This document shows positions 44,915 through 53,383 of a stretch of 64,000 nucleotides of DNA, piece after piece. The notes beneath the pieces are model-generated. The model was not told the DNA's origin. It did no database searches and saw only the letters and a list, made by a program, of their open reading frames with translations. The DNA comes from Sinorhizobium sp. 6-70. GTDB lineage: Bacteria; Pseudomonadota; Alphaproteobacteria; Rhizobiales; Rhizobiaceae. The translations under genes and the position numbers were made by a program. The stretch is from positions 62,001 through 126,000 of the forward strand of contig NZ_JASKLS010000004.1 in NCBI RefSeq assembly GCF_030124375.1, in the 5' to 3' direction. How positions within the stretch are numbered: the first letter of the stretch is position 1; each line of letters starts with the position of its first letter.

Positions 44915-46324
44915 TCAGTCCTCCAGTACCCAGGTGTCCTTGGTGCCGCCGCCCTGGCTGGAATTGACCACCAGGGAGCCGGCTTTCAGCGCGACGCGGG
45001 TCAAGCCGCCGGGAATGATCTGCACCTTGTCGGAGACGAGGACGTAGGGACGCAGGTCGACATGGCGAGGAGCGATGCCCTTGTTGACGAGGATCGGAAC
45101 GGTGGACAGCGACAACGTCGGCTGGGCGATGTAGTTGCCGGGGCGTGCCTTCAGCTTTTCGGCGAAGGCGGTCCGTTCTTTCTTGGTTGCCGTCGGGCCG
45201 ACGAGCATGCCGTAGCCGCCGGAACCGTGGACTTCCTTGATTACCAGTTCCTCGATGTGTTCGAGCACGTATTTGAGGCTCTGCGGCTCCGAGCAGCGCC
45301 AGGTCGGAACGTTCTCGAGCAGGGGCTTGCGGCCGGTATAGAACTCCACGATCTCGGGCATATAGGAATAGATCGCCTTGTCGTCGGAAATACCGGTGCC
45401 GGGCGCATTGGCGATGGTGATGTTGCCGGCCCGGTAGACGTCCATGATGCCGGGAATGCCGAGGGCGGAATCGGCGCGGAAGGTGAGGGGGTCGAGGAAA
45501 TCGTCGTCGACGCGGCGGTAGAGCACGTCGATCGCTTCGTAGCCGCGCGTCGTGCGCATCTTCACCTTGCCGTCGATGACACGAAGATCCGAGCCTTCGA
45601 CCAGTTCGACGCCCATCATGTCCGCAAGGAAGGCGTGCTCGTAGAAGGCGGAGTTGTAGATACCGGGGGTCAGCACGGCGACACGCGGCTTGCCGCTGCA
45701 GCCGGGCGGCGCCAGCGACGCGAGGCTCTGGCGAAGCAGGTACGGATAGTTCTCGACCGGCCGCACGCGGTTCTGGTGAAAGAGTTCCGGGAACATCTGC
45801 ATCATGGTTTCCCGGTTTTCCAGCATGTAGCTGACACCGGACGGCGTGCGGGCGTTGTCCTCGAGCACGTAGAACTGGTCTTCGCCGGTGCGCACGATGT
45901 CGGTGCCGACGATGTGCGTGTAGACACCGCCCGGCGGCCTGAAGCCGATCATCTGCGGCAGGAAGGCATCGTTTTTCTCGATCAGCTCGCGCGGGATGCG
46001 ACCGGCGCGAACGATCTCCTGCTTGTGGTAGATGTCGTCGAGGAAGGCGTTAAGCGCGATCACCCGCTGTTCGATGCCTTGCGCCAGCTTGCGCCATTCT
46101 CGGCCGGAAATGATGCGGGGAATAAGGTCGAAGGGAATGAGCTTTTCGGAGGAGTCTGCGTGTCCGTAGACCGCGAAGGTGATGCCCGTCTTGCGGAAGA
46201 TGTTCTCAGCTTCTTTTGATTTCGCGATGAGCCGATTTCTGTCCTGGCTGGCATACCATTCATTGTAGGTCGAATATGGCTGGCGCGGACTGCTGTCCGC
46301 ATTCATCATTTCGTCAAATGCCAA
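44915..46324 (-). CDS. Circularly permuted type 2 ATP-grasp protein (COG2308)
   Basis: The protein is about 469 residues long. Motifs are YNEWYASQDRNRLIAKSKEAE near the start, EDNARTPSGVSYMLENRE in the middle and VIKEVHGSGGYGMLVGP near residue 380. Together they define the permuted ATP-grasp family predicted to ligate amino groups or peptides. I place the start at TTG 46324 (LAFDEM), because AAGGGGA lies eight bases upstream and homologues start with AFDEM. An ATG nine codons further upstream lacks a ribosome site. It is first in the operon ATP-grasp, alpha-E, transglutaminase. Confidence 0.88.
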   Translation of the reverse strand: MAFDEMMNADSSPRQPYSTYNEWYASQDRNRLIAKSKEAENIFRKTGITFAVYGHADSSEKLIPFDLIPRIISGREWRKLAQGIEQRVIALNAFLDDIYHKQEIVRAGRIPRELIEKNDAFLPQMIGFRPPGGVYTHIVGTDIVRTGEDQFYVLEDNARTPSGVSYMLENRETMMQMFPELFHQNRVRPVENYPYLLRQSLASLAPPGCSGKPRVAVLTPGIYNSAFYEHAFLADMMGVELVEGSDLRVIDGKVKMRTTRGYEAIDVLYRRVDDDFLDPLTFRADSALGIPGIMDVYRAGNITIANAPGTGISDDKAIYSYMPEIVEFYTGRKPLLENVPTWRCSEPQSLKYVLEHIEELVIKEVHGSGGYGMLVGPTATKKERTAFAEKLKARPGNYIAQPTLSLSTVPILVNKGIAPRHVDLRPYVLVSDKVQIIPGGLTRVALKAGSLVVNSSQGGGTKDTWVLED

Positions 46325-46573
46325 AGGCGTGGTCCCCTTATTTTTGACCATTTGAGTACAATGGTTGATGCAATGCAAGAAGCGTGCACATTCGCGGATC
46401 GAGAATTTTTGGGCGGCCTCCAAAGTCTTTCGGGACGCGGCTGCCGCGGTCGCGAGCGGCCGAAATCCGTCGCAGCGGGCGGCCAGCTCCCGGGCGACTT
46501 CTGCATGTGCATTGGGAAATCGGCAGGTGCTTGAAATTTGAGCATTCGGCGGGAGGCTATGGGAGGAAGTGAG

Positions 46574-47035
46574 ATGGCGATAACGTTCGAAATCGTGGAG
46601 CGCCCGACGCAAGAGATCACGGGTCACCTCTGGGAAGGCACATTCGTCGAGGCGGCCGACGGGGCCGTTCGCCGCCTGATCGCCGAGACGCAGGAGCATC
46701 GTCGGCGTGCTTATCCCGAAGATCATTCGACCCTGATCGGTCTCTCATGGAATGATCGGTCGGACGGCTTCCGTTATCTCGTCGGCTATGTGGGTGCTGA
46801 CGGCCGAACCTTCACCCAGCCGCAACATGTGGAACTGCCGGCCATGCGTTTGGTAACGATGATCCATCGTCCCGAGAGCTCGGATGTCTTCGTGGATTAC
46901 GGCAAGATGTTCGACTGGATCGCCGCCGAGGGGCACGTCGTCGATACGACCCATTTCCACTATCGTGAGGAATACGAGGCCGGGTTCGTTTCACCCGCGA
47001 CCTCGTCGCTCAGGCTTATGGTTCCGATTCGCTGA
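46574..47035 (+). CDS. GyrI-like/effector-binding domain protein
   Basis: A 153-residue protein resembling the stand-alone effector-binding (GyrI-like) fold of AraC-type regulators. It has a ligand-pocket pattern with GLSWND, VGYVGADGR and a C-terminal DTTHFHYREEYE. The ATG at 46574 follows GGGAGGAAG. There is no DNA-binding domain. It might sequester or hydrolyse small molecules; family function is unsettled. It is divergent from the ATP-grasp operon. Confidence 0.6.
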   Translation: MAITFEIVERPTQEITGHLWEGTFVEAADGAVRRLIAETQEHRRRAYPEDHSTLIGLSWNDRSDGFRYLVGYVGADGRTFTQPQHVELPAMRLVTMIHRPESSDVFVDYGKMFDWIAAEGHVVDTTHFHYREEYEAGFVSPATSSLRLMVPIR

Positions 47036-47153
47036 TGGTGAGCATCAGAAAAATTGCTTTGACCGATTGCCGCATGCGCTTTATCCGCGGGCGTGCTCGT
47101 ACCAGCCCGCGACCTCCGGCAGCCGACTAATTCCGCCGCGGTCGTGCTCAGCC

Positions 47154-48089
47154 ATGGAAAAACCGATGACGCTTGCCCGTTTGGCCCCGGCCATCTTCGT
47201 CCTGCTCTGGTCCACCGGCTGGGTCGTCGCCAAATATGCGGCGTTTTTCGCCGATCCGCTGACCTTTCTCGTGCTGCGTTATACCTTTGCGATCCTGCTC
47301 TTCATCGGCTTCTGCGTCGTGACTGGCGCTCGCTGGCCGCGCTCCTGGACGACGATCGGTCATGCTATCGTGTCGGGGATGTTTCTCCATGGGCTCTATC
47401 TGGGCGCCGTGTGGTGGGCGATCGGGCAGGGTGTGCCGGCAGCGATTTCCGGCATCATCGCCGGGCTGCAGCCATTGATGACCGCAGCCGTCGCGCCGCT
47501 CCTGATCAACGAAAACCTGACCCGGCAGCAGCGAACCGGGCTGGTGCTCGGGTTTTTCGGCATTGCGCTCGCGGTGCTGCCGAAAATGGTGGCGATCGAT
47601 ACCGCCGCGACGCCGATCCAGATCCTGCCCGTCGTCGTCAACGTGCTTGGCATGGCGGCCGTCACCTACGGTACGCTCTACCAGAAACGGCATCTTCAAA
47701 ATGGAGACATCCGTGCCATCGCGACGCTGCAATATGCAGGCGCGCTGATCGTCACCGTTCCTCTCGCGCTCGCGCTCGAGGATCTGCACGTCACCTGGAA
47801 CCTGCAGCTTGTCGGCGCGCTGGCCTGGTCGGTGCTTGGCCTGTCGATGGGTGCGATCGCGCTGTTGCTCTATCTCATCCGTCGCGGACAGGTGTCGCGG
47901 GCTGCCTCGCTGATCTATCTGGTGCCGCCACTTGCAGCCGTTCAGGCGGCGCTCTTCTTCGGCGAAGCCCTGACCCTGCCGATGATCGTCGGCACCATCA
48001 TCGCCGTGACGGGGGTCTATCTCACCAACCGGAAGGCCGCTCGCCCGGCGCCGTCCGGCGACGCGGCCCGCAGCGCTGCCGCCAGGTAG
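47154..48089 (+). CDS. EamA/DMT-family exporter
   Basis: The 311-residue membrane protein has ten hydrophobic segments in two EamA repeats; the first begins LARLAPAIFVLLWSTGWVVA, the second near residue 160. The C-terminus is positively charged. Substrates of such exporters are amino acids or related metabolites. The ATG at 47154 was chosen since the frame upstream overlaps the preceding gene out of context. Confidence 0.87.
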   Translation: MEKPMTLARLAPAIFVLLWSTGWVVAKYAAFFADPLTFLVLRYTFAILLFIGFCVVTGARWPRSWTTIGHAIVSGMFLHGLYLGAVWWAIGQGVPAAISGIIAGLQPLMTAAVAPLLINENLTRQQRTGLVLGFFGIALAVLPKMVAIDTAATPIQILPVVVNVLGMAAVTYGTLYQKRHLQNGDIRAIATLQYAGALIVTVPLALALEDLHVTWNLQLVGALAWSVLGLSMGAIALLLYLIRRGQVSRAASLIYLVPPLAAVQAALFFGEALTLPMIVGTIIAVTGVYLTNRKAARPAPSGDAARSAAAR

Positions 48090-48159
48090 ATCGCTGGCGC
48101 CGAAGCATTGCCGCCGTCGATAGCTGAAACAGCGGGTACTCTCGGAGCTTGCAAATCAA

Positions 48160-48717
48160 ATGACCAAAGCATTGCTGATAATCGACGTCCAAAACGCCAT
48201 TCTTTCGGGAAAGGGCACGCCGGAGCGGCAGCCGCGCATCGATGCAGCGCTAGAGGAGACCGTCGCACGGCTCAGCACCCTTCAGGTTAAGGCGCGAGCT
48301 GCTGGCGTTCCGGTTGTGTTGGTCCAGCATGACGGCGACAAGGATCATCGATTGGCCGTGGGGACATATGGTTGGGCCATCCGCGACGAAATCGCGCCCA
48401 GGGAGAACGACGTGGTCGTTCACAAGAAGAGTTGTGACTCGTTCTTTGAGACCGATCTTGCGGAGCGCCTCGCGGAACGGTCCGTGACGCATCTGATCGT
48501 CGGCGGATGCATGTCGCAATTCTGTGTCGACACGACGGTAAGGCGGGCCGTTACGCTCGGATATGATGTGACGCTTGTTGCCGATGGCCACCTGACGGCG
48601 GACTCGGGAAGCCTGCTGTTTCCCGAGATCGTGGCGCATCACAATGAGACGCTCGATGGATTCGATGCCGGCGGAGCCAAAGTGAGTGTTTGCCCCACCG
48701 CCGAAATTGCCTTCTGA
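48160..48717 (+). CDS. Isochorismatase-family cysteine hydrolase
   Basis: A 185-residue protein with the catalytic triad of the family visible: D9 (LLIIDVQN), K90 (HKKSCDSF) and C122 (GGCMSQFCVDTT). Such enzymes hydrolyse amides, carbamates or vinyl ethers; the substrate is not clear. It follows the EamA gene by 70 bases and ends at a strong hairpin terminator. Confidence 0.9.
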   Translation: MTKALLIIDVQNAILSGKGTPERQPRIDAALEETVARLSTLQVKARAAGVPVVLVQHDGDKDHRLAVGTYGWAIRDEIAPRENDVVVHKKSCDSFFETDLAERLAERSVTHLIVGGCMSQFCVDTTVRRAVTLGYDVTLVADGHLTADSGSLLFPEIVAHHNETLDGFDAGGAKVSVCPTAEIAF

Positions 48718-48735
48718 CAAAGGCCTCAGCATAAC

Positions 48736-48775
48736 GCGCGATCGCAGAGGTTCCGCGATCGCGCTTGGCATTTTT
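48736..48775 (+). terminator. Terminator after the isochorismatase-family gene
   Basis: A perfect 10-bp stem GCGCGATCGC with its complement (48736-48745 and 48755-48764) and a nine-base loop, followed by TTGGCATTTTT. It points along the plus strand; the helicase gene on the other strand ends at 48795. Confidence 0.8.
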
Positions 48776-48794
48776 GCGCTACGCCGCGTAGGCG

Positions 48795-50312
48795 TCAGCC
48801 CTGGCGAACACCATTGTCGGTACGACGATTTCCGCGGCCGCTTTCATGGCGGTTGCCGGGCTGTCCGTCACGCTGGCGTCGGCCCTCGTGCTTCGATGCC
48901 GGACGGCCGTGGTGCTTGCGACCCTCGTGATTGCGGTTGCCTTCCGACCGGCCGTCCTGATGGCCGTGGCCCGGCTGGCGCTGATCGCGGCGGTCGTGCT
49001 TCTGCGGACGCCGTTCGTCGCGCAGCAGATCGTCCCCGGCAAAGCTCGACGGGGCTGCCGCCGGTTCGCGCGCCGGACGCTCGCGATGCGGACGCCCTTC
49101 CTGTCGATGGCCGCCGCCGTTGCCATGACGCTGGCCGTTGCCGCGACCGCCGCGTCCCTTGGACGGACGCGCCTGGTCGGCCGGTGCCTCGCCGCTGGCG
49201 ATGGCGATCTGGATGCCCATCAGCTTCTCGATGTCACGAAGCAGCCGGATTTCGTCCGGAGTGCAGAAGGCGATGGCGATGCCGTCGCGGCCGTTGCGGG
49301 CCGTGCGGCCGATGCGGTGGACGTAGGCGTCCGGGACCTCCGGCAGGTCGTAGTTGTAGACATGCGTGACGCCCGGAATGTCGATGCCGCGGGCGGCGAC
49401 ATCGGTTGCAACGAGCACCCGGATTTCACCATCGCGGAAGGCTTTCAGCGCACGCTCACGCTGGCCCTGGCTCTTGTTGCCATGGATCGACGCGGCCTTG
49501 AAGCCGACGTGGTCCAGATGCTTCATCAGCTTCTCAGCGCCGTGCTTGGTGCGGCTGAAGATGAGCGAAAGGCCGTCGGGATTGTCGGAAAGCGACTGCT
49601 TGAGGATCGAGGTCTTCAAGTCCTTGCCGGGAACGAAGTGGACGTATTGCTCGACCTTGTCGGCGGCCTTGCCCGGAGGCGTGACCGCGACCTTGACCGG
49701 ATCGGTCAAATACTCGCCGGCAAGCTCGGCAATCAGCTTCGGCATGGTTGCAGAGAAAAGCAGTGTCTGACGGTTCTTCGGCACCAGCTTAGAGATCTTG
49801 CGCAGGTCGTGGATGAAGCCGAGGTCGAGCATCTGGTCGGCCTCGTCCAGGACGAGATAGCGAGCCTGGGTCAACGTCACCGCCTTGCGAGCGACGAGGT
49901 CGAGCAGGCGGCCGGGGGTCGCGACGAGAATGTCGACGCCGCGGGCGAGCTGCTCGGTCTGCTTGTTGATCGAGACGCCACCGACGACGACGCCGATCTT
50001 GAGCGGGCTCTTCTTGACGAAGAGCTTCAGATTGGCGGCGATCTGGTTGACGAGTTCGCGGGTGGGAGCAAGCACGAGAGCGCGGATGTTGCGCGGATCG
50101 GGGCGCTTGCCGTCGGCAACGAGCTTTTCGATCATCGGCAGGCCAAAAGCAGCGGTCTTGCCGGTGCCGGTCTGTGCAAGGCCGATGAGGTCACGGCCGC
50201 TCAAGACCAGCGGAATGGCTTGGGCCTGGATAGGCGTCGGTTTTTCGAAACCGTTGGCGGAGAGTGTTGCCAGAATATGCTCGGAAAGACCGAGCTCTTT
50301 AAAAGTGGACAA
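48795..50312 (-). CDS. DEAD-box ATP-dependent RNA helicase
   Basis: A roughly 505-residue helicase with Q motif TPIQAQAI, motif I AQTGTGKT, motif II LDEADQ, motif III FSATMP and motif VI HRIGRTARNG. A long Arg/Gly/His-rich tail (about residues 385-505) looks disordered and RNA-binding, as in RhlE-type proteins. The start is taken at TTG 50312 (LSTFKELGL), with AAAGG eight bases before it. A longer frame upstream carries no conserved sequence. The 298 bases before it (50313-50610) hold no gene and could include a long leader. Confidence 0.9.
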   Translation of the reverse strand: MSTFKELGLSEHILATLSANGFEKPTPIQAQAIPLVLSGRDLIGLAQTGTGKTAAFGLPMIEKLVADGKRPDPRNIRALVLAPTRELVNQIAANLKLFVKKSPLKIGVVVGGVSINKQTEQLARGVDILVATPGRLLDLVARKAVTLTQARYLVLDEADQMLDLGFIHDLRKISKLVPKNRQTLLFSATMPKLIAELAGEYLTDPVKVAVTPPGKAADKVEQYVHFVPGKDLKTSILKQSLSDNPDGLSLIFSRTKHGAEKLMKHLDHVGFKAASIHGNKSQGQRERALKAFRDGEIRVLVATDVAARGIDIPGVTHVYNYDLPEVPDAYVHRIGRTARNGRDGIAIAFCTPDEIRLLRDIEKLMGIQIAIASGEAPADQARPSKGRGGRGNGQRHGNGGGHRQEGRPHRERPAREPAAAPSSFAGDDLLRDERRPQKHDRRDQRQPGHGHQDGRSEGNRNHEGRKHHGRPASKHEGRRQRDGQPGNRHESGRGNRRTDNGVRQG

Positions 50313-50610
50313 TGCGTATACCTTTAGGGCGCGCCAAATGCTCTCGCCGGAACCGCAGGATGCAATTCCGGTGTCGTCTGGCGTCAAGAACCCCGCGTGA
50401 ATTGGGAACTTGTGGGTTAAAGAAAAATCGTCATGCGCCTGTGCTGCCGCATATCGCGGCGAATATTTGCGCTTTCCCTTCTTCACGACTTGGGAGTGGT
50501 TGCCGAGGGCGCGCTCACGCGGCGGCCGGAAGGTGACGCCGCTCCATGTCGTTGTTTTGACCGGAAAAGTCAAGATCTATCTTTTTGCAAGTGCGAAGGG
50601 ACGCTCCGAT

Positions 50611-51711
50611 TCAGTCGATCACGAGCTCGAAATCGGCTCCAGCCACCGGTTGACCGTTGATCAGAACGACGACCTTGTGCGCGCCGGCATAGTAGCGCCG
50701 CGTCGTGATCGGTCGGATCGCGTGGAGCTTCTCGATTTCGAAGGCGGCACCCGGTTCGAGCGTCATTGTCGTCCACTTGAACACTTTCGGCGACGTCGTG
50801 CCGTTCGCCTTCCGGTGATGCACGGCATAGTCGATCATGACTTTTTGCTCCGCCGCGCCGGAATTCTGTATTTCGAGGCCGAAGCGAAGATGCTCGCCAA
50901 GGCGCACAAGCGGCGTGCCCAGCGTCAGGCTGGCATCGATGCCTGACAATGCACCGAAACCGAAGTTGGCGAGTGCCTCCGCATGCCCCTGCTTCATGAG
51001 CGTACGGCAGGCGTGGCGGAGCAACCTCAGGCGTTCCGGCGAGGCGCCGTCGACATGCGCGGCCACGAACCGTGCGACGAGATCCGGGTGATCCTTGGCG
51101 ATGTCGTTGAGGCTGTTCGCGACGGAGCGGCGCACGTAATCTTCGGGGTCGTCGATCAGCGCGACGAGGATCGGAAGGATCGGCTGCGGATCGCGGATCA
51201 GCTCTGGCAGCCGCATGGCCCAAGGCAGACGCGGCCGCGTGCCTTCACTCGCGAGCCGCCGGACGTGATGATTGTTGTCGCTCGTCCAACTGGAGATTGT
51301 TGCCAGCGCTCGTTGCTGGTCCCGATGGATGAAACCGCGGATGCCGAATTCCGCGGTGAAATGCGGAGTCAGGCGGCGCAGCAGCGAGAGCGAGAGTTCG
51401 AAATCGTCAAGGCCGCGGGTTGCGATGAACTGGTTCACCGGAAGAAGTGCCCAGCCGCTCAGCCCCGGTGCGTCGTCTCTCGGCAGCGCCCGCTGCAGGA
51501 TCTCGGCGGCGGCAGGGAAATCTTCCGGCAGCGTCTGAAGGAGCGCGTCGCGGATTTGCAGCGATCGCTGCATCAGTTCGAGTGAATCAAGGTCGCGGGT
51601 TGCGAGCGCAATGAAGCGCTCGCGGTCGAATGCACCCGCATCCCGGTTGAGATGCGTGGCGATCTCCAGGACGATTCCCGGATGCAGCAAGTTCTTGAGT
51701 GGTTCAGCCAT
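50611..51711 (-). CDS. DNA alkylation repair protein, AlkC type
   Basis: The 366-residue protein consists of HEAT-like helical repeats (VRRLASEGTRPRLPWAMRL, DDPEDYVRRSVANSLNDIAK) followed by a beta-rich, Ig-like C-terminal domain (GEHLRFGLEIQNSG). That extra domain distinguishes AlkC from AlkD. AlkC glycosylases remove 3-methyladenine and related lesions. It is the second gene of a minus-strand pair with 51734-52033; a WYL-type regulator is divergent from the pair. Confidence 0.88.
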   Translation of the reverse strand: MAEPLKNLLHPGIVLEIATHLNRDAGAFDRERFIALATRDLDSLELMQRSLQIRDALLQTLPEDFPAAAEILQRALPRDDAPGLSGWALLPVNQFIATRGLDDFELSLSLLRRLTPHFTAEFGIRGFIHRDQQRALATISSWTSDNNHHVRRLASEGTRPRLPWAMRLPELIRDPQPILPILVALIDDPEDYVRRSVANSLNDIAKDHPDLVARFVAAHVDGASPERLRLLRHACRTLMKQGHAEALANFGFGALSGIDASLTLGTPLVRLGEHLRFGLEIQNSGAAEQKVMIDYAVHHRKANGTTSPKVFKWTTMTLEPGAAFEIEKLHAIRPITTRRYYAGAHKVVVLINGQPVAGADFELVID

Positions 51712-51733
51712 AGGTCAGCGCCGTCTTCTCCGC

Positions 51734-52033
51734 TCAGATCTGCCGTTCGGTGACGAAGTGCTGCATTAGCCTTACCCGTGTGATCGCCGCCATGTACGGC
51801 GTAAATTCCGGGTCGTTCAGCACCCGCTGGCCGGCGGCCTCGGCGGCATCGAGTGTTTCCCACTCGACCAGGTCAGCGAGCAGATCGGTCGTTTCGCAGG
51901 CAGTCACGGCACGCCAGGAGACGAAACCGGGATAGCGGGACACGGCCTGCATGGCGCGGCCGCGAGCGACGAGTGCTGCCTTCTTGTCTCGCACGGTGCA
52001 GAGTGCCAGTTCGAGTACACGTTGGGCCATCAT
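51734..52033 (-). CDS. Small dimeric alpha/beta-barrel protein (ABM-like)
   Basis: A 99-residue protein with the size and pattern (YPGFVSWRAVTACE, LVEWETLDAAEAA, FTPYMAAI) of antibiotic-biosynthesis-monooxygenase-like proteins. The ribosome site AAGGAGG precedes tandem ATG codons. It starts 22 bases before the AlkC gene on the same strand. Function unknown. Confidence 0.65.
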   Translation of the reverse strand: MMAQRVLELALCTVRDKKAALVARGRAMQAVSRYPGFVSWRAVTACETTDLLADLVEWETLDAAEAAGQRVLNDPEFTPYMAAITRVRLMQHFVTERQI

Positions 52034-52115
52034 CGTTGCCTCCTTTCAACACAGCTTGACTTAACCACACTCCAACTGCCAGCCTTATGGCCATAGTGTT
52101 TTGGGAGGTGAGATC

Positions 52116-52790
52116 ATGCGGCCCGCCGATCGGTTGTTTCGCATCATTCAACTCATGCGTGCCTCTGGCAAGGCAATGACGGCGCGGGAAATTGCCGAAA
52201 GGATGGAAGTAGCGCCGCGCACGATCTACCGCGACATGGAGCACCTGATGGCCTCGGGAGCGCCGATCGATGGCGAACGTGGCGTGGGTTACCTGCTGCG
52301 GGAGGCCTTTGACGCGCCGCCGCTCACCTTCACCTTCGAGCAACTGGAGGCAATCGCATTTGGCGCTCGCGCCGTTCAGATGCTTGGGGACAGGCATCTG
52401 GCGCAGGCCGCGCGCGAGGCCATAGAGAAGATCGGACATGGACTGCCACCGGATCACGCAAAAAGGTTGAGAGAAGCACCGTTGAGGGCCTTCCGCTCAG
52501 CAATGCAGCCCGATCCGCCCCGGCTGCTCGGCGAAATACGCCAGGCGATTGCGACCAGACGGAAGCTGCACGTGACGTACGAAAGCCTTGCAGAACTAAC
52601 GTCGGAGCGTACAATTTGGCCGCTCGGCCTTAGCGTTTTCGGGCACAACTGGCTGCTCACGGGTTGGTGCGAATTGCGCCAGGACTTCCGTGATTTTCGG
52701 GTTGATAGGATCAATTCGCTCAAGATCGAGCGGGAGCAATACGAGCCAACACCGGAGCGCAGCTTCGACGCCTACCTTGCCCGAATGTAG
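52116..52790 (+). CDS. YafY-family HTH/WYL-domain regulator
   Basis: A 224-residue protein with an N-terminal HTH_11 winged helix (TAREIAERMEVAPRTIYRDME, residues about 23-43) and a WYL-type C-terminal domain (KLHVTYESLAE, RDFRVDRI). The ATG at 52116 follows GGGAGGTGAG. It is divergent from the ABM-like/AlkC pair across an 82-base region containing the palindrome TATGGCCATA (52086-52095), a candidate operator. WYL regulators often sense DNA damage or nucleic acid fragments, which fits AlkC. Confidence 0.85.
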   Translation: MRPADRLFRIIQLMRASGKAMTAREIAERMEVAPRTIYRDMEHLMASGAPIDGERGVGYLLREAFDAPPLTFTFEQLEAIAFGARAVQMLGDRHLAQAAREAIEKIGHGLPPDHAKRLREAPLRAFRSAMQPDPPRLLGEIRQAIATRRKLHVTYESLAELTSERTIWPLGLSVFGHNWLLTGWCELRQDFRDFRVDRINSLKIEREQYEPTPERSFDAYLARM

Positions 52791-52909
52791 TCCGGTCGCG
52801 CGCACTGCGTGTGAAAGATTTCGGCAGAAGGGAACTTGAAACGGCTTCGGTCGTTCTGCCCTGATGACCTTCACCGACCTATCTGCCATCGAACACGGGG
52901 GAGAAAATA

Positions 52910-53359
52910 GTGCGGAACCGGATTTGGATACTGGCAGCCGACGGAAACACGGCGCGCATCGTCAAGGACGTCAACTTGCTGAAGGATGGACGCCAGCAAC
53001 CGGAAGTGGAGACGTACGAAATCGAAACCAAACGTGCTCAGGACATCATGGCCGACAAACCCGGCCGCAGCCACACGTCGGTCGGCCATGGCCGTTCGGC
53101 GATGGAATACAGCAGCGATCCGGTTCGCGAGGAGCAGCACCGCTTTGCCATGGAGATCGCCGGGAAGCTCGACCACTATGCGCTTGAACACGCCTTCGAG
53201 AACCTTGTGATCTGCGCTGCACCCAAGACGCTGGGTGACCTCAGGAAGCTGCTTTCGCATCAGGTCAAGGAAAGGACCCTTGCGGAGATCGATCGCAACT
53301 GCGTCGCCGTGCCCACGGACCAACTGATAGCAACGGTCCGCTCAGTGGTGTTTCCGTAG
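52910..53359 (+). CDS. Host-attachment family protein (baeRF-like)
   Basis: A 149-residue protein starting with GTG (RNRIWILAADGNTARIVKD), with SSDPVREEQHRFAMEIAGKL in the centre. This is the 'protein required for attachment to host cells' family, now grouped with eRF1-like baeRF proteins. Function is unclear despite the name. GGGGGAG lies before the start. It is a monocistronic-looking gene converging on the MttB homologue. Confidence 0.78.
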   Translation: MRNRIWILAADGNTARIVKDVNLLKDGRQQPEVETYEIETKRAQDIMADKPGRSHTSVGHGRSAMEYSSDPVREEQHRFAMEIAGKLDHYALEHAFENLVICAAPKTLGDLRKLLSHQVKERTLAEIDRNCVAVPTDQLIATVRSVVFP

Positions 53360-53383
53360 CGCAAACATGCTCCAGGCGTTCCG

